Assembly (NCBI GenBank): GCA_028673005.1
Contig: CM054114.1
Span: 15,253,516-15,317,515 of the forward strand
Length of the DNA: 64,000 nt
Origin: Tanypteryx hageni
Taxonomy: Eukaryota > Arthropoda > Insecta > Odonata > Petaluridae
Reading direction: 5' to 3'
Shown: positions 22,341-35,256 of the stretch, in pieces
How positions within the stretch are numbered: position 1 is the first letter of the stretch
How the letters are laid out: each line of letters opens with the position of its first letter
Notes under the pieces: model-generated
Told to the model about the DNA's origin: nothing
Databases searched by the model: none
What the model saw: only the letters and a program-made list of their open reading frames with translations
Position numbers and translations under genes: made by a program

Positions 22341-24774
22341 GAGATAGGGAAAAATGAGCTTATGACATGAGGAGAATATTCATGTCGCGAAAAATGAATA
22401 GGAATGTTACCCTCTGGGACGTTTCCTTCAAGATGGGGAGCTAATCTGTTTGGATGCGAGTTTTAAAAATGTGGAACGTTTCGGAGGGTGGAGGTTGTCC
22501 ACTAATGAGTCTAACTAAGTATGTATCGCCACTATCTCTCACTCTTTATTTGTTGCTGCGTGGGGGAGCGCAAAAAAAGTCCTCCCCTAATCGCGCCGCC
22601 ATCATGGTCGAATCATGCATTCGCGCCGAGCAAAAATAATTTAAAAAACTTTGTAATTGCACTTGAATAAATCGCGTTATTTTTCGCAATGCTGGCGCAG
22701 AGAGACAAGGAAGGCATTATTTGAGAAATTGAGATTAATATTCTTACAGCGGTCCGCTTTTAAGAGAGAAGGCGTTTAAACCGGCATTTCTCTTCTCCTC
22801 CATTAGAGAAATGTTAATCGATTTTATTACGCAGTTGACATCCGTGTTCTTTTTTTTGTCGACGACTACCATAAATAATTCCTAAATGCAAGCCTTTACC
22901 CAGGTACGAAACGCGCTTAACTAGTCCCTTCTTTAACTAATAATAAACACAGGAACAAGTCAAAATGGCACTTTTACTCGGTTTCTGCAATCGACACTCC
23001 ATGGATAAACACCATTTTAAACGAGATAGCAAGGTTAAAAAATCGAGCTGTCATTGAAGCATAATTTAGCAAAAAATAAATTTTTTGATATTCACATGCG
23101 AGAGAGTAGATAAATCAACTAAAAGAAAAATTCAGTTTACGCGCTTGCAGTATTCAAAAGCCTTATGGCTGGGGTCAAAATAATAAGACTAAGCTTTTGC
23201 TTTCACCGCCTTTAAATGACTATTACAGGCACACCAGAGATTTCCCCTTTGACAATCAACGGGTATTTTACATTAATTTCAATTCACCCAGAAAATGAAG
23301 CCATTGATCTGCCAGTTTTTATTTCGTTGTTTGTTGTTTTCAATTGAAAGTTTTGGTCTTTTTCTTAGAGCTCAATCTACCTCCTTACCGCCCATACCAC
23401 AGTATGCCGAGACATCAGATCGGAATCTATCGCCTTCGGAAACTTATAATTAGATAGCTTATCAAATGCTCAACCTTTAAGTAATGGACGAAGTATGAAC
23501 TGACAAAGTTTTCAATAAAAATATTTCGCAGCTCACATTGTTTGTAATCAGGAACTCACTCCTAGAAATCTACTCAAGAACTTTTCTTCATTCACATTAA
23601 GGAATTAATCGCAGTAGTAAAAAAGTATGCGTTGCAGAATTACTTCGTAAATATGAAAAAAATCGACCCATACGAGAGAAATAAAGTACTGACGAGAACG
23701 TAAGAAATTTTACACAGGAGCACGGGTTTATTAATTATATTAGTGCAGCATTAGGTACAAGGCACTTCTGGATTCCACCAACTCTGTGGAATTAATTCGT
23801 GGTAGCGTGGGAGTTCGAAAAAATTGAGAAATCAATAGGTCGCAAGATCGAAGAAGTCGTGCATGGGTGATCGATCCGACTGAAAACCGTAAGAAGATCG
23901 GCGTCAGAAAACGAACGAAATAAATGTTGTTTATAATTGGTCATTTTCCCGCCTTAATTAACCGTGTAAAACGGAGTCTTTCGGCGTGAATATGTTCAGT
24001 GTAGTGGCACTCCCAGCCTCGTGTCAATGGTGCTTTGCTTCCGCTGGTTAAAATATGGTTTGCGAAACAATATGTCGAATTTAAAATAATACTTATCACC
24101 CTGGTTAATTAGTTCTGAAAACGTAGAAACTTAGAATGACTATCGCTAGTACATGGCGGATATGTATTTACGTGTAAATCCGTTGATATATAAACATTCT
24201 CTGAGTTACACGAGCTATCCTAGATCACCTGAACAATCTACTTTAATTTAGATTCATATTGTTACCCTGTAAGCACCCAAAGGCGCATAGCAGAGGATGT
24301 CATAGCAACAAACCAACACTTAAGTTAAAACAACACGATCCAAATGGAACTTATGATGCAGACTTTCCACGTAATTATTTTAAATTAAATGAATGTGCAT
24401 TCATAACATTTTAGAATCAGATATTCAGATATGTGTATGCTTCAATCCTCTATGGAAAACTAAATTGATCACGCGTATTTGTGCGACAAAAATTACGCGG
24501 GCATGTACAAGAAAACTGTACCAAATCCCAGTAAAACAATAGTTTTTGCAATGACAACACTCCCGTAATGAGTGATAAAAACTGCAAAAACGCCAGTATT
24601 TACTCGAAATTCGAAGAAATACAATCGATAAGCAACATTCTCGATAAAAAAATAGAACCTCAATTCCTTTCCTTAGAGAATAGTACAAATTCCGCTCCGA
24701 TATTACAATTCTAAGATATTTTAATGTGCAAGAGAAAATTACCCTGTACGATGGATTTCAGATTCCCCATGTAA

Positions 24775-24960
24775 ATGAAATGGGAAGGAAAGTTCCTGGA
24801 ATCGAACCCGGGACAAAATCTATCTTCGGGAGCTCGGTCACATTAGCAAGAGATTTTCACCAAATATCATGAAAATCGGTCTATTGGTTCAAAGGTTAAT
24901 AGGGAGGGGCAGACAGACACAACGACGAAACTGTAAACCTATTTCCATTCTGGAAAGTAG
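24775..24960. repeat. Possible dispersed repeat with tRNA-like B box
   Basis: GGAATCGAACCCGGGA (a reversed B-box-like motif) is followed by ATCATGAAAATCGGTC and GGGGCAGACAGACACAACG. Such a tail is common at the 3' ends of arthropod retroelements. No second copy exists in this window, so the call is tentative. Confidence 0.35.
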
Positions 24961-25045
24961 ACTAAAAATCTGTATTAGTCTGCATTACTGAAACTAGGGA
25001 AAAAGAAAAATACACAATAGAAATACTTTTAAATTATTTTTTGGG

Positions 25046-25385
25046 GTGCCGGTGGTGTATTGGTTAGGACGCTGGCTGCTACTCGCCCGATGCTTGAAAA
25101 AGTCATCGGTTACGAATCTTGCGCGAGTAGGATTTTTCTCAGGTCACCCGGCCCCCTGTTTGAGTAGTTTGAGGAGACCGCGCAAATTCAGCTGTTCCGT
25201 CCTTCGGAAGGGACGTTAAGCCGTTGGCCCCCCTGGTGTTCTTCGTAAGAGCAGGCAAATGCCGGCACCGGGTTTCCCTCCTCCCTCCCCGGTTATTCGT
25301 TGCACTACCTCTGAGATACCCATTTGTGCTGTAAGAGAGGCGAATTGACTGGGCATTCAAACAATTATTTTCTTCCATAATGTAC
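25046..25385 (+). mobile_element. tRNA-derived SINE, copy B (tail type 2)
   Basis: The head GTGCCGGTGGTGTATTGG and core TTCGGAAGGGACGTTAAGCC match copies A and D. The 3' tail differs: TTGCACTACCTCTGAGATAC then AGAGGCGAATTGACTGG, shared with copy C. A diverged B box (GTTACGAATCTTGC) is visible. Confidence 0.88.
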
Positions 25386-27354
25386 TCTGCTCCTACGCTC
25401 ATCAGCACTGTAAGGCCTGCACACGAGCATTCTCAACCAAACCAAACTCTACCAAATTTTGCAGTTCTCGGTTGTACTCAATTCTGGCAAACTTCATTCC
25501 CAATCGCGTTCGTTCGATATTATTTCTTTCCTATTTAACCGGTTCCCTTGTCAAACTATATGAGCTTAAATGAAGAAACTAATACTCGTGTTGAGATATC
25601 GAAGTGATCCGGAAACAAGTTTCAAACTTGAAATCCCCAAGGGTGGTTCTGAGGTTCATCCAAAAACCGGCATTCTGAGATAACTCGAAATCAGGGCATC
25701 GAACAAAAAACCCGGACCGATAATAAAAAACAATTCTGAGCCCGAACTGAAACCGTCATTTACTTCGTTCCTCTCTTTCGGTTCGGATAAATTTTATGGA
25801 CTATCATTTCATAAACTGTCTCCCTTCTCTTTTTTGTGCTAAGCGCATATTCACTGCCGTTTTTACAGGTTATCACTTTTATGTACATTTACAATAACTT
25901 ATATACCCTGCGTTGCCCGGGAAGTCATGGATAAATCTTTTAAATGTTCTCTCAATTTTATTTAACCTAATAGATTTTGTTTTTGCTTCTGAATTTTCTG
26001 TTACCTTGTACGTCGCCATTATGTTGGAGATTGAGTACTTTTAATCTAAACGTAATCTATTTATTCAAGGCATTATCACTGTTGATTTCTTTGTTATTAG
26101 GTTGTTGAAAAATGATAACTTTATGACTTTAATCTTCTGATTATGATTTGCTAATGAATTATTTAACTTACAATGTCATTTCCAAACCTGCCAAAAAGGA
26201 AAAAACAAATTTAAATATTTTATAAGTATTCGAGGCATAATGAATGTCGATGTTTTGGTCTCTAGGGTGTTAAAAACATTTTATCACTTTATGACATTAA
26301 TCTTCCTACTAACTAAATGAATTAAAATCGATTTTGGGCTCTTGGAACGGGATGCAAATATGCATCTTTCTATTTCATTGAATATAAAAAAAATGTCATT
26401 CGAGGTTTTGTAGTTTCAGTCCTTTCCGTATTCGAGTTTTTAGTTTAACAGACAGATAAACAAATATTTGAAAATATATTATGCAATCACGAAAATGATT
26501 TTATAGGAAATTTCGTGAAAATGAAGAATGAGCATTTTAAAAGCGGTAATTTGTGTTTATTGCATTTTATGATTGTTACAAACTTAAATTTTAAAACGTA
26601 TCTCTTACAATACAGACTGGGGCGAATAACTTTCATTATCAACTTCGTTTCAAAATTGATATTTTCTCTCGAGACAATTTCTTTACCTCAAAAATGTGCT
26701 CACATATTACGCTTCCAAAATCTAAATTTCAGAAAAATCTAGTATATTTTTAGAGCACCCTAGTTTATTCCTGAATATTTGAAAATCGTTTCATAAAATT
26801 CTAAGTGATTATAAAATGCAATATAAATAATGGATTATTTGACTTTAAACACCAAGAGAATGAATAGTGGATTTTTAAAATCAGGTTAATGAGGAATATT
26901 TAAGAACAAAAACAGTTTCATATCAGTTTAAAGGATAAATAAGACAATAAGAAAGGTTTATAATAGCTTTTATACGAAATAAAAAGGAAAAATAAACTTC
27001 AAATATATTTAAAACAGTATTAAACGGAGTAGTGCAAAAGGATCTGTTCACAAATAAATAACGCAAACTTGAAGAGGGGAATGCCCACAAAGTTTTACTG
27101 TTTATTACTGATTGGGAGAGAGCGCTTTTACATGCGAATATCAATTTTTATCTTCTTAATTTGCGACAGTGAAGACGTTCTTGCTTTAAATAAAAATTGC
27201 ATTAATTAATAAAGATTATTTTGGAACCCTCTTAAAAATGTCCCATAAATTCAAAGTCGGAGCGAAAAAACAAGTTCGAACCGGTTCAAAGGGCGATTGG
27301 TGGAGCGAAACCGGAACCGAAATGTCAGGTTCTGTAAGAATCGGAACCAAAACC

Positions 27355-27475
27355 GGAGAGAGGGAGAGGGAGAGAAGGAGGGAGAGAGAGAGAGAGAGAG
27401 GGATAGAGAGAGGGAGAGAGGGAGAGAGAGAGGGGGGGGAGAGAGAGGGGGAGAGAGAGATAGAGAAAGAGAGAT

Positions 27476-27507
<32 letters not shown>

Positions 27508-28265
27508 GGAGAGAGAAAGAGAGAGAGAGGGAGAGAGAAAGAGAGGGAGGGGGAGAGGGAGAGAAGGAGAGAGAGAGGGAGAGAGAGAGAGAGGGAGAGA
27601 GAGGGAGAGAGAGAGAGAGAATGGGTAGGGAAAGAGAGTAAGGAGAGAGAGAGAGGGAGAGAGGGAGAGAGAGAATGGGTAGGGAAAGAGAGTAAGGAGA
27701 GAGAGGGAGAGAGAGAGAGGGAGATAGAGAGAGAGAATGGGTAGGGAAAGAGAGTAAGGAGAGGAAGGGAGAGAGATTCAGGAGAGTGTGGAGGGTGAGG
27801 AAGGAATTTAGGGAGTGAGAAAGAGACGAAGGATGGGAGGGCGGAAGAGAGAGGGATAGGGAGGGAGAGAGTTAGGAAGAAAGGGATGGAGGATGGGAGG
27901 GAATAAGGGAAGGAGGAAGGAAGCTAGGGAAGGAGGGGTAGGGAGGGAGAAAATTGGGGAGGGAGAAAGTGAGGGAGAGATTGAGGGAAGGAGAGAGTGA
28001 ACGAGGAAGGGATGGAGGATATGAAGGAGGGGAGAAGTAGGAAGGGAGAGGTGGAGGAAGGGAGAGGGAGGAAGTGAGAGGGAGGAAGTGAGAGGGAAGA
28101 AGGGAGAGGGAGGTAGGAAGAGAGTGGGGGAGAAAAGGCGAAGAGGAAGAGGGAGGGAGAGAGGGGAGTTAGAAAGAGGTAATGCGATAGGGAGGGAGAG
28201 AGGCCGTGGAGGTAGATGAATGAGTGGAGGGAGAGAGGGCGTGGAGGAGGAGATAATGTAACGAA
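27355..28265. repeat. Purine-only minisatellite, about 0.9 kb
   Basis: GA and GGGAGAGA arrays include a unit GAATGGGTAGGGAAAGAGAG repeated three times (27619, 27674 and 27735 approximately). They grade into irregular GGAGGAAGG sequence. Confidence 0.95.
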
Positions 28266-29644
28266 AGACCAACCGTGATAACGGCAAAAAGAAGGAATGA
28301 CCTGTTCCTCGAAAACAATAAGGACTCAAATGCGATTAAACTGTTTCTAATTATGAGGCAACGGAAATTAGTGCGCGAAACATTTTCGCAGCGTTAAACT
28401 GTGAGAAGGTTGATAGTTTTTTGAACGTGGGTTCGATGAGATATATTTTTCCTGATGTCAACTGCAGCGCTGCAAAAGAAAAAGTAAACTTTGTTATCTT
28501 CAATTGGCGAATTTATCGGAACTGCGAGGTTGAAATTAACGCTGGCAATGCAGAGTCCAATACGAGTTTTATATCTCTGTACTTAAAATGCCATTTTTGC
28601 TTAACGCGTATGATTGACATTTGCCTCGAATCCACGCCTTCCGAACCGACCCAAGCTCGCCGAAGTTTGTTTAAACTCGAAAAAAGGAATGTCTCCATTT
28701 TTCCTAGATTAAAGTTACGGCTCTCTCTTTCTCCCTCCACCCTGTCTTTAGAATTATTTTCGCTAGCCAAAAAAAACGACCGTTGGAGCTAAAATCATTC
28801 GTTTTGAAGTAGAAAGGAGAAGAAACACCCTCGCAACAAACAAAAAAAAAACAAATATCCTGACTGGAGGGAACTTTTAATCCGCGTCCCGTCCAAGAAC
28901 GCCATCACGGCACGCAACGGACTATAACGACGATTGGGACAAAATCACTCCTTAGAGACGCCGTCGAACATTGTTGAAAAGCCTCGACGATGACCGCAGA
29001 GGATTGAGGGCGCTCCAAAGGGAGTGGGAAGATTGACATGGGGGAAGGAAAGGGAAGGAGGGACTCAGGGGGAAGGAGGTTGGAGGCAGGCGCTCAAGAT
29101 AATGGAAGGAAACAACATCAGAGAGGCGGTGAATATCTACCTCCACTCACCCATACCGTGGTTCGCTCAATTTAACCCTTTCCTCCTCCTGTCCATCCTT
29201 CCCTCTGCCCTCGTCTCAACGTGTCTTGCCAGTCCTAGGCAGGCTCTTTCTCTCCTCCATAGCTCTCCGATTCAATTGCTATCTATCCGATGTTCAAAAC
29301 GCCAATCTATCCATCAATTTAACCTCCAATCACCGACTTCCAGTTCTATTTTCCTCGCGATAAGCCTCCGACGCTCTTACACAACCATGACTAATTCTCT
29401 TTATCGCGTCTCCGTTTTTTTGTTGCTACGGAGGATTTTTTGTCATATTAAAATGAGTTTACACATACTTGGATCCGCTTTCGAATAACTTCTGATGAAT
29501 GTGCCTACACGGTTAAAAATACAACAGAAATCAATACGTGCCCGCCAAAACCTTGGATCAATTTCAATTATTACGTTAAATTCCTGAATTATTGTGTGGT
29601 ATTTTGTTGAAAATGGGATTTGGAGACTTAGGTGTATAGAATGA

Positions 29645-29981
29645 AATTAAAATTAAAAACTCCTGAATCGTAAAATAATCCAGATGAACATTGACACGTC
29701 AATAAGAAGAGAAAATGGAAAGAAATTAAAATGATACAAGTGTGCAGGACGGTGGCCTACAGGGACCTTTTGTCGAACTAGCCTAAATGAAAGGAAAAGC
29801 ACACACACACACAATCACTCGGAATAACTCTGGAAAACTCGCTAAATACGTATTTCAAGAGCTAAGCTCTCATTTTTAGCAGCTGAAACTTGTATCCTTT
29901 TAATTTTTTCCATTTCTCTTCTTATTGACGTGTGAGTGCTTATCTGGATTATTTTACGGTTCAGGAGTTTTAATTTTAATT
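29645..29981. mobile_element. Long-armed foldback element (MITE-like)
   Basis: Arms 29645-29741 and 29888-29981 are inverted repeats of about 95 bp with roughly 90% identity by eye. Landmarks are TCGTAAAATAATCCAGAT, ACGTCAATAAGAAGAG and ATACAAGT. The loop of about 146 bp holds a CA run. A 12-bp direct repeat GGTATTTTGTTG (29598-29609 and 29984-29995) flanks it and may be a target duplication. However, 35 bp of extra sequence separates the left copy from the arm. Confidence 0.8.
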
Positions 29982-30600
29982 CCGGTATTTTGTTGCATTA
30001 AAATCCTCACGATTTACGTGACTGCTTTTATATTTTAATTTGGTTTTCGCCTCTTATAAAAGCAACAATTTTGGCTTCAGTTTATATGCGAAGCGGAAGC
30101 CGTTTATACAAAAGTATGTATAGGTATCCAAACTAATATAAAATTGACAAATCAGAAATTTCCACGGTACATCAAAATGTCCTTCTACGCCAATCACTAG
30201 TTAGCATACCTTTGCAGATTTCAACCACTCTTTCGGCTAACTTATTATTTAAGTTGGCCGGGACTTACTCAATTTCCTAATTTTATCTTTTGCTCCGGTT
30301 TGGCTAAAGCCCATTCTCTATCTCCCTCTTTATCTTTAATTATGCGAGCCACGAAATGCTAATGCGCGCTTTACAAACGAAAAACACATGTGGGTATTTA
30401 TCTAACCATGGAAAATACAATAAGTTAGAATATTGATTTTTTTATATCAATTTTAGTCCGATATTACACTCAAGACGACGCGAGTAAAGCTAAAATGCAA
30501 TTAAACGCACGAACAATACAGAGAAAATTTTAGTGGTTTTGACTGCCTCCCAATAAATTGCTCGGAGCTGCTTTCGAAAGAATGTGACCGTAAATGTAGG

Positions 30601-30858
30601 CAGGGCGGAACTAGGTTCATTGCTTTAAGGGGGAAGGATAAGAAAACAAATATATGAACTGACAGTATTTATGCAAAATGATACCGTCAAATTATAATAA
30701 ATATGCAGGGTATATTATACACTGTTTGGATACTTGCGAAATATTTCTAGAATGCCTATAATATAAAATTAATTAGTTTAGAAATTATACAAATGAAAAT
30801 TGATTATCTGCTTTAGGGGGTAATTACCCAAATAATTCCTCTTTTTTATCCGCCATTG
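30601..30858. mobile_element. Possible small hAT-like element
   Basis: The left end CAGGGCGGAACTAGG resembles the reverse complement of the right end CAATGGCGGATAAAAAAG. A clear 8-bp duplication is not seen, so the borders are tentative. Confidence 0.35.
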
Positions 30859-31919
30859 AATATATATATGTATATGCTGCGGTTTTAATATAATAAAGAG
30901 TGGGATTTTTTTCACATATTTATTGAAGACAAAGAGCCACTGCATTATTGAAACAATTCTAAAATGCCACTCTCACGAGACTTACACAAAACATCCTCCA
31001 TGCTATACCTAACATTCCTTTCGCTTGAAACACGTCACGTCCTATGCTACTTATGTGCAGCATTAAACGGAAACACGCCATGTCTTCTCCTGTCTGTCTG
31101 TCTGGACAATTAAATTAAAAAAAGGAAGTGAACGGTCAGAGATAGAAGGCTGAAAATTTGCAAGGCGTATGTGATATTTTGACACAATTTATTAAGTTGT
31201 CTGTTTTACTATTTTCGTAAAACCTTTAATGCACTGCACTGCAGAGGAAATATTATGAAACATCCAGGAGGATAAAGGGGACCCTTTTCAGTAATGTGGT
31301 ATGTTCACATTTTAAGCTAATAGTCATTAAATTATAAACATAACCTCTGTGGGAGTATTAATATACATTTATAATTAATTATTGAATAAATTACTTTAGG
31401 TCATATAATTATATTGATTATTTTACAATGAATTTTAAGTTTAGAGCTCTAAATAAACGCCAATATATAAAACGCTCAAATGAAGCTCCCTTTTTTGTAA
31501 ATATAGGCTTTTCAGCATTGGTCATTTAGCACAAAGCAAAGCCGAGAAGGATTCAGATGAATCTGAATGGAATACTTCCCTGGCAGCATTGCTGCGACTT
31601 TCTCAACCTATATTTTCTGACAATCGATCTGACGATGCCTCGCTAACTAATTTTATATTAACTGGCGAATCGCTCTTTCACGATTCGCCCCCTTATCTCC
31701 GTAGTATTCTCTAAGACATATCGTCGCGCTCTCCTTGCTGCGCCGAGAACTTCTTCCCCCTTCCACTAGTCCTACTCTTTGCTTCGCCATCTCGCATTCC
31801 GTGCCGAATGAGAGGGAAGAGAACGTGGAGTGCGAAAAAAGGAAGCGGAGATAATGGAGAAATGGAAAATTGCAATCAAAGTACGCATTACTCTCCCGCC
31901 CTATCATTCGCCCTAGTAA

Positions 31920-32370
31920 TCTCCCCTCTCCCCTATCCCTCCTCCCCTATCCCTCCTCCCCTATCCCTCATCCCCTATCCCTCCTCCCCTATCCCTCCTC
32001 TCCTCTCCCTCCTCTCCTATCCCTCCTCCCCTATCCCTCCTCCCCAATCCCTCCTCGCCTACCCCTCCTCCCCTATCCCTCCTCCCCTATCCCTCCTCCC
32101 CTATCCCTCATCCCCTATCCCTCATCCCCTATCCCTCCTCCCCTATCACTCCTCTCCTCTCCCTCCTCTCCTATCCCTCCTCCCCTATCCCTCCTCCCCA
32201 ATCCCTCCTTACCTATCCCTCCTCCCCTATCCCTCCTCCCCTATCCCTCCTCCCCTATCCCTCCTCCCCTATCCCTCCTCCCCTATCCCCCCCTATCCCT
32301 CCCCCCCATCCCTCCTCCCCTATCCCTCCCCCCAATCCCTCCTCCTTCATCCCTTTCCCCTCCTAATGCG
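31920..32370. repeat. 14-bp pyrimidine minisatellite with a 154-bp higher-order period
   Basis: Units of CCTCCCCTATCCCT (14 bp) are repeated about 30 times. A variant block (TCCTCTCCCTCCTCTCCTAT) recurs at an offset of exactly 154 bp (32001 and 32155), which is eleven units. Confidence 0.95.
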
Positions 32371-33181
32371 ACCCTTTTCCCATCTCGCTCCGTTTAATTC
32401 CCACTCCCTCCACACGGAGAGGGAGAGGCGCTGTATGCGTCGTCCCTTCAATTAGCGATGGACCACCCCCGTGCAACGGAGTGCCTGCAGTTACAAGCGC
32501 GCAGTTGAGCCGTCATCGCAATTTAAAGTCGATACCGATAGCTTCGCCGTATCCATGGAGATTGAGAGAGCTCCGCGACGCACATCCTCGACAACACGGA
32601 GGTAATTTTTTCGCGTCCTCGTTTCGACCTTGGTGAAGGGAGTTGACGGGTAGGTGTGTACGCGCGTTATTACATGAGCTCTCCGGAGATCCCTTTATCT
32701 GCGCTAAGTGTTTTTCGTGATGAAGCCGAGGAGATCATTGTGTGTGTGTGTGTGTGTTTCAATCTTCTATGCACACCAATATACTTTTACATAAAGACAA
32801 AATTAAACATGCGTGCTTAATTATACATGAATATTCTTTATTATTGATACACTAAAAATAATAATTTACTAATGAATCATTATAATTCTCGATTCATAAA
32901 ATTATTGAAATCAATAAATTGCGAAAGTGATTATGGCAAATCAAACCACAACCAAAAGGAATTTCAACAAATAAATCCTAATCCTTGTTTTTTTTACAAA
33001 CATTTGCATTTTGCAAAAAGGAATGTTCACATCCAGAGCATTGGCGTAGATTATGCAATATTCATCATCATTTATTTTTTTAAATTTGCGACAATAATAG
33101 TTCTCTAGGAGTATCTTACAACCACTGGCATTAGCAAAATAAAATTCAGGGTAGTGGGCGTAATCTTGTGAAATTGTTCCA
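32371..33181. other. No gene seen
   Basis: A moderately GC-rich stretch (32400-32720), a short (GT)n at 32741-32757, then AT-rich DNA. Confidence 0.45.
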
Positions 33182-33360
33182 TGATGAACAAATAAAATGG
33201 CAACTTTGTATATTGCACTGTTTTAATTTCAGTACGACCCTGGTTTCGATGTGATACATTATCTTCCTAATGATCATGTGTCTCGTCGAAGCCCGGGTCG
33301 TGCTGAAATATTAAAATAGTGCAATATAAAAAGTTGCCATTTTATTTGTTCATCATTAGC
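33182..33360. repeat. Head-to-head palindrome with two hammerhead-like boxes
   Basis: Arms of about 60 bp (33182-33244 and 33292-33357) are inverted copies containing TGATGAACAAATAAAATGGCA and GCACTGTTTTAATTTCAG. In the centre each strand carries a CGAA-G/A-C then GGGTCGTG/GGGTCGTA box. Related single or double boxes lie at 46131 and 50600. Known: minimal hammerhead ribozymes with very short stem III occur in Penelope-like elements and retrozymes. The assignment here is inference. Confidence 0.6.
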
Positions 33361-33654
33361 AGAAGATTATCGGAATGTAATTTTGATTAACATTTATTTG
33401 CGATATGACGGGCAAAAAAGAGGATTTTTATTTGTAAAAAGGTATTTAATTACTTTTCGCCCAAGATTGACGCTTTATCACATGTACGAGCTACATAGCA
33501 AGGCGATAAACATTAATGCCACGCTGGAATCCAAGCTTCGATCGTGTTTTGTTAATTCACGCTCGAGAGGTATCACGGGGGAAAAAATACGTCCAGCAGA
33601 CAATGGCGAAGCGCTCTACAATTCATTGTGGTTCTCCTCCGTCAATCTTTTTCC

Positions 33655-33900
33655 CTTCAAACTTCACCTCTCCTCCCCTTCTCTCTCCCTCCCTCTCATC
33701 TTCCTCCCTCTCTCCCTCCCTCCCTCTCCCCCACTCATATCCCTCCCTCTCTCTCTTGCCGACCACAGAATTTCAAAATAACCCTCTCACCCCATCTTGC
33801 TAACCCAGCCTACCTCCAATTTTCTCTCCCATCCAACTACTTCCCTCCCCCATCCACCTCTCCTACTCCTCCTCCTCTTCCTTACCAATTTCACCCCATC
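33655..33900. repeat. Pyrimidine-rich low-complexity tract
   Basis: CCCTCTCCCTCCCTC-type runs with scattered unique sequence. Confidence 0.8.
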
Positions 33901-34004
33901 CCCACCGCCTTTCCATCCTCCACACATAATTTGATAATCCCAAGAGTACGGCGTGGTGTCTCGCAAAACGTGTAATTTATTAAATTAAAGTAAATTAACT
34001 TAAT

Positions 34005-34900
34005 GTCTTTCCCCCTACTTCTCTCTCTCTCTCCCTCCCCACCCCCTCCTGCTTCTCCGTCTCCCTTTTCCCGCCTTTCCTTCTCGCTCTCTCTCTCTGC
34101 TTCCTTTTATTCTCTCCTTCCATACCTCTGTATTTCTCTTTCAAACACTAACCGTTTCCTCATCAAACTTCTCGCTCCTCGTTCGAATACTTTCTCCTCC
34201 CTCTCTTCAACTTTCGCAGTTTCTATTTCTTCCTTCTTATTCATATCTCCCGCGTTTCCTCTCTCACACACACACGCCTTTGTGCTACTCTTTTTATGAT
34301 TTATCTTCTATCAGCATTTTCTTCTCACATTTACAGAGGTTTTATAACATATTTTCAGCGTTTTCCTTTAGACTTGATGTTTTTAGCAGTTTTTGCGTAT
34401 TCTGAAGCTTCCTCATTCTTCTCCTTTGCTATTTTAACTTTCAAAATCTCATCATCATCGGATAATTCCTATCATTTGGATACTTTCAACTCAATTCACT
34501 TATCTCTTGTTTCTTACCCTTTCTTCCTGGTACATGTCCTTCCAACCTGCCATTCATTTACGTTGCCTTCAAAGCTTTATTTCCTTTTTTATTCTCTTCT
34601 TTTCTTGTAGCTTCTTTCTCATGACTATCATCTCAAACTTCCGTTTCATTCCCCATATTACTTTCTCTCAGATACTCTTCTCACTTCTCTTTCTTCTCAT
34701 TCTTCTTCTCTCTTCCATTTTCACCGCTTGCTTCTCTCCTGAAATGCAAATCCACACATTCCACTTCCTCCTCTCTTCGCCCTTCTGTTCTCTCTCTCCC
34801 TTTCCTCTTCCTTCCTTCTGTCCTTCCCTAAGGCAGATTCCAAACGCGGAGACTCTCAATTTACCTTAATCGCTTCTACCATCCCCACACACGTCACACT
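34005..34900. repeat. Diverged pyrimidine-rich region
   Basis: About 0.9 kb is strongly biased to C and T on the + strand (CTCTCTCTCCCTCC at the start, later TTCTTCTC and CTTCCTTC). It is an old, diverged polypyrimidine tract. Frames within it are Ser/Phe/Leu-rich and not credible as protein. Confidence 0.7.
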
Positions 34901-35256
34901 GCACAGCTTCTTCTACTTCTTCTCATGCTCACAACTCGCGCACTTATCTTTTGACTCACTCTTGCTTAGTTTTTTCAATATCCTAGCCGTTTTCTCCGAT
35001 CGGACGGAAAAAATATCGTGATCAAGATGTGTACGAAAATGTTATATGCAAAAATACATTTGACCGTGGTTCATCACAATGTTCCCGGAAAAAAATACAA
35101 CACGATCTCCTTTTTATAACTAATTTTTACTTTTGCCACACTGCATATAACGTCCTTCTTTCTATCTTCTTCACTTGGAAGTTATCCCGGTTATCCAAAG
35201 CCCAAATAACATACGAGGTCATAACGTCATAAATAACACATGATGATATTCTACAT

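Larger units (their letters stand above)
22341..27354. other. Mostly unannotated; contains SINE copy B
   Basis: Outside the SINE and the possible repeat at 24775-24960, this is AT-rich sequence with no credible coding region. ACCCTGCGTTGCCCGGGAAG near 25908 resembles a transposon end but has no partner here. Confidence 0.45.
28266..31919. other. No gene seen; contains foldback element
   Basis: Besides the foldback element (29645-29981) and the weak hAT-like candidate at 30601, nothing is recognisable. Confidence 0.45.

Noticed and set aside
27238..27641. Glu/Arg-repeat frames with non-repetitive starts
   Set aside because: The body is GA microsatellite and the first 40 residues show no recognisable homology.
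31808..32455. Plus-strand frames encoding SLLPYPSSPIPP-type repeats
   Set aside because: Because the 14-bp unit is not a multiple of three it reads through in more than one frame. No unique flanking protein sequence.
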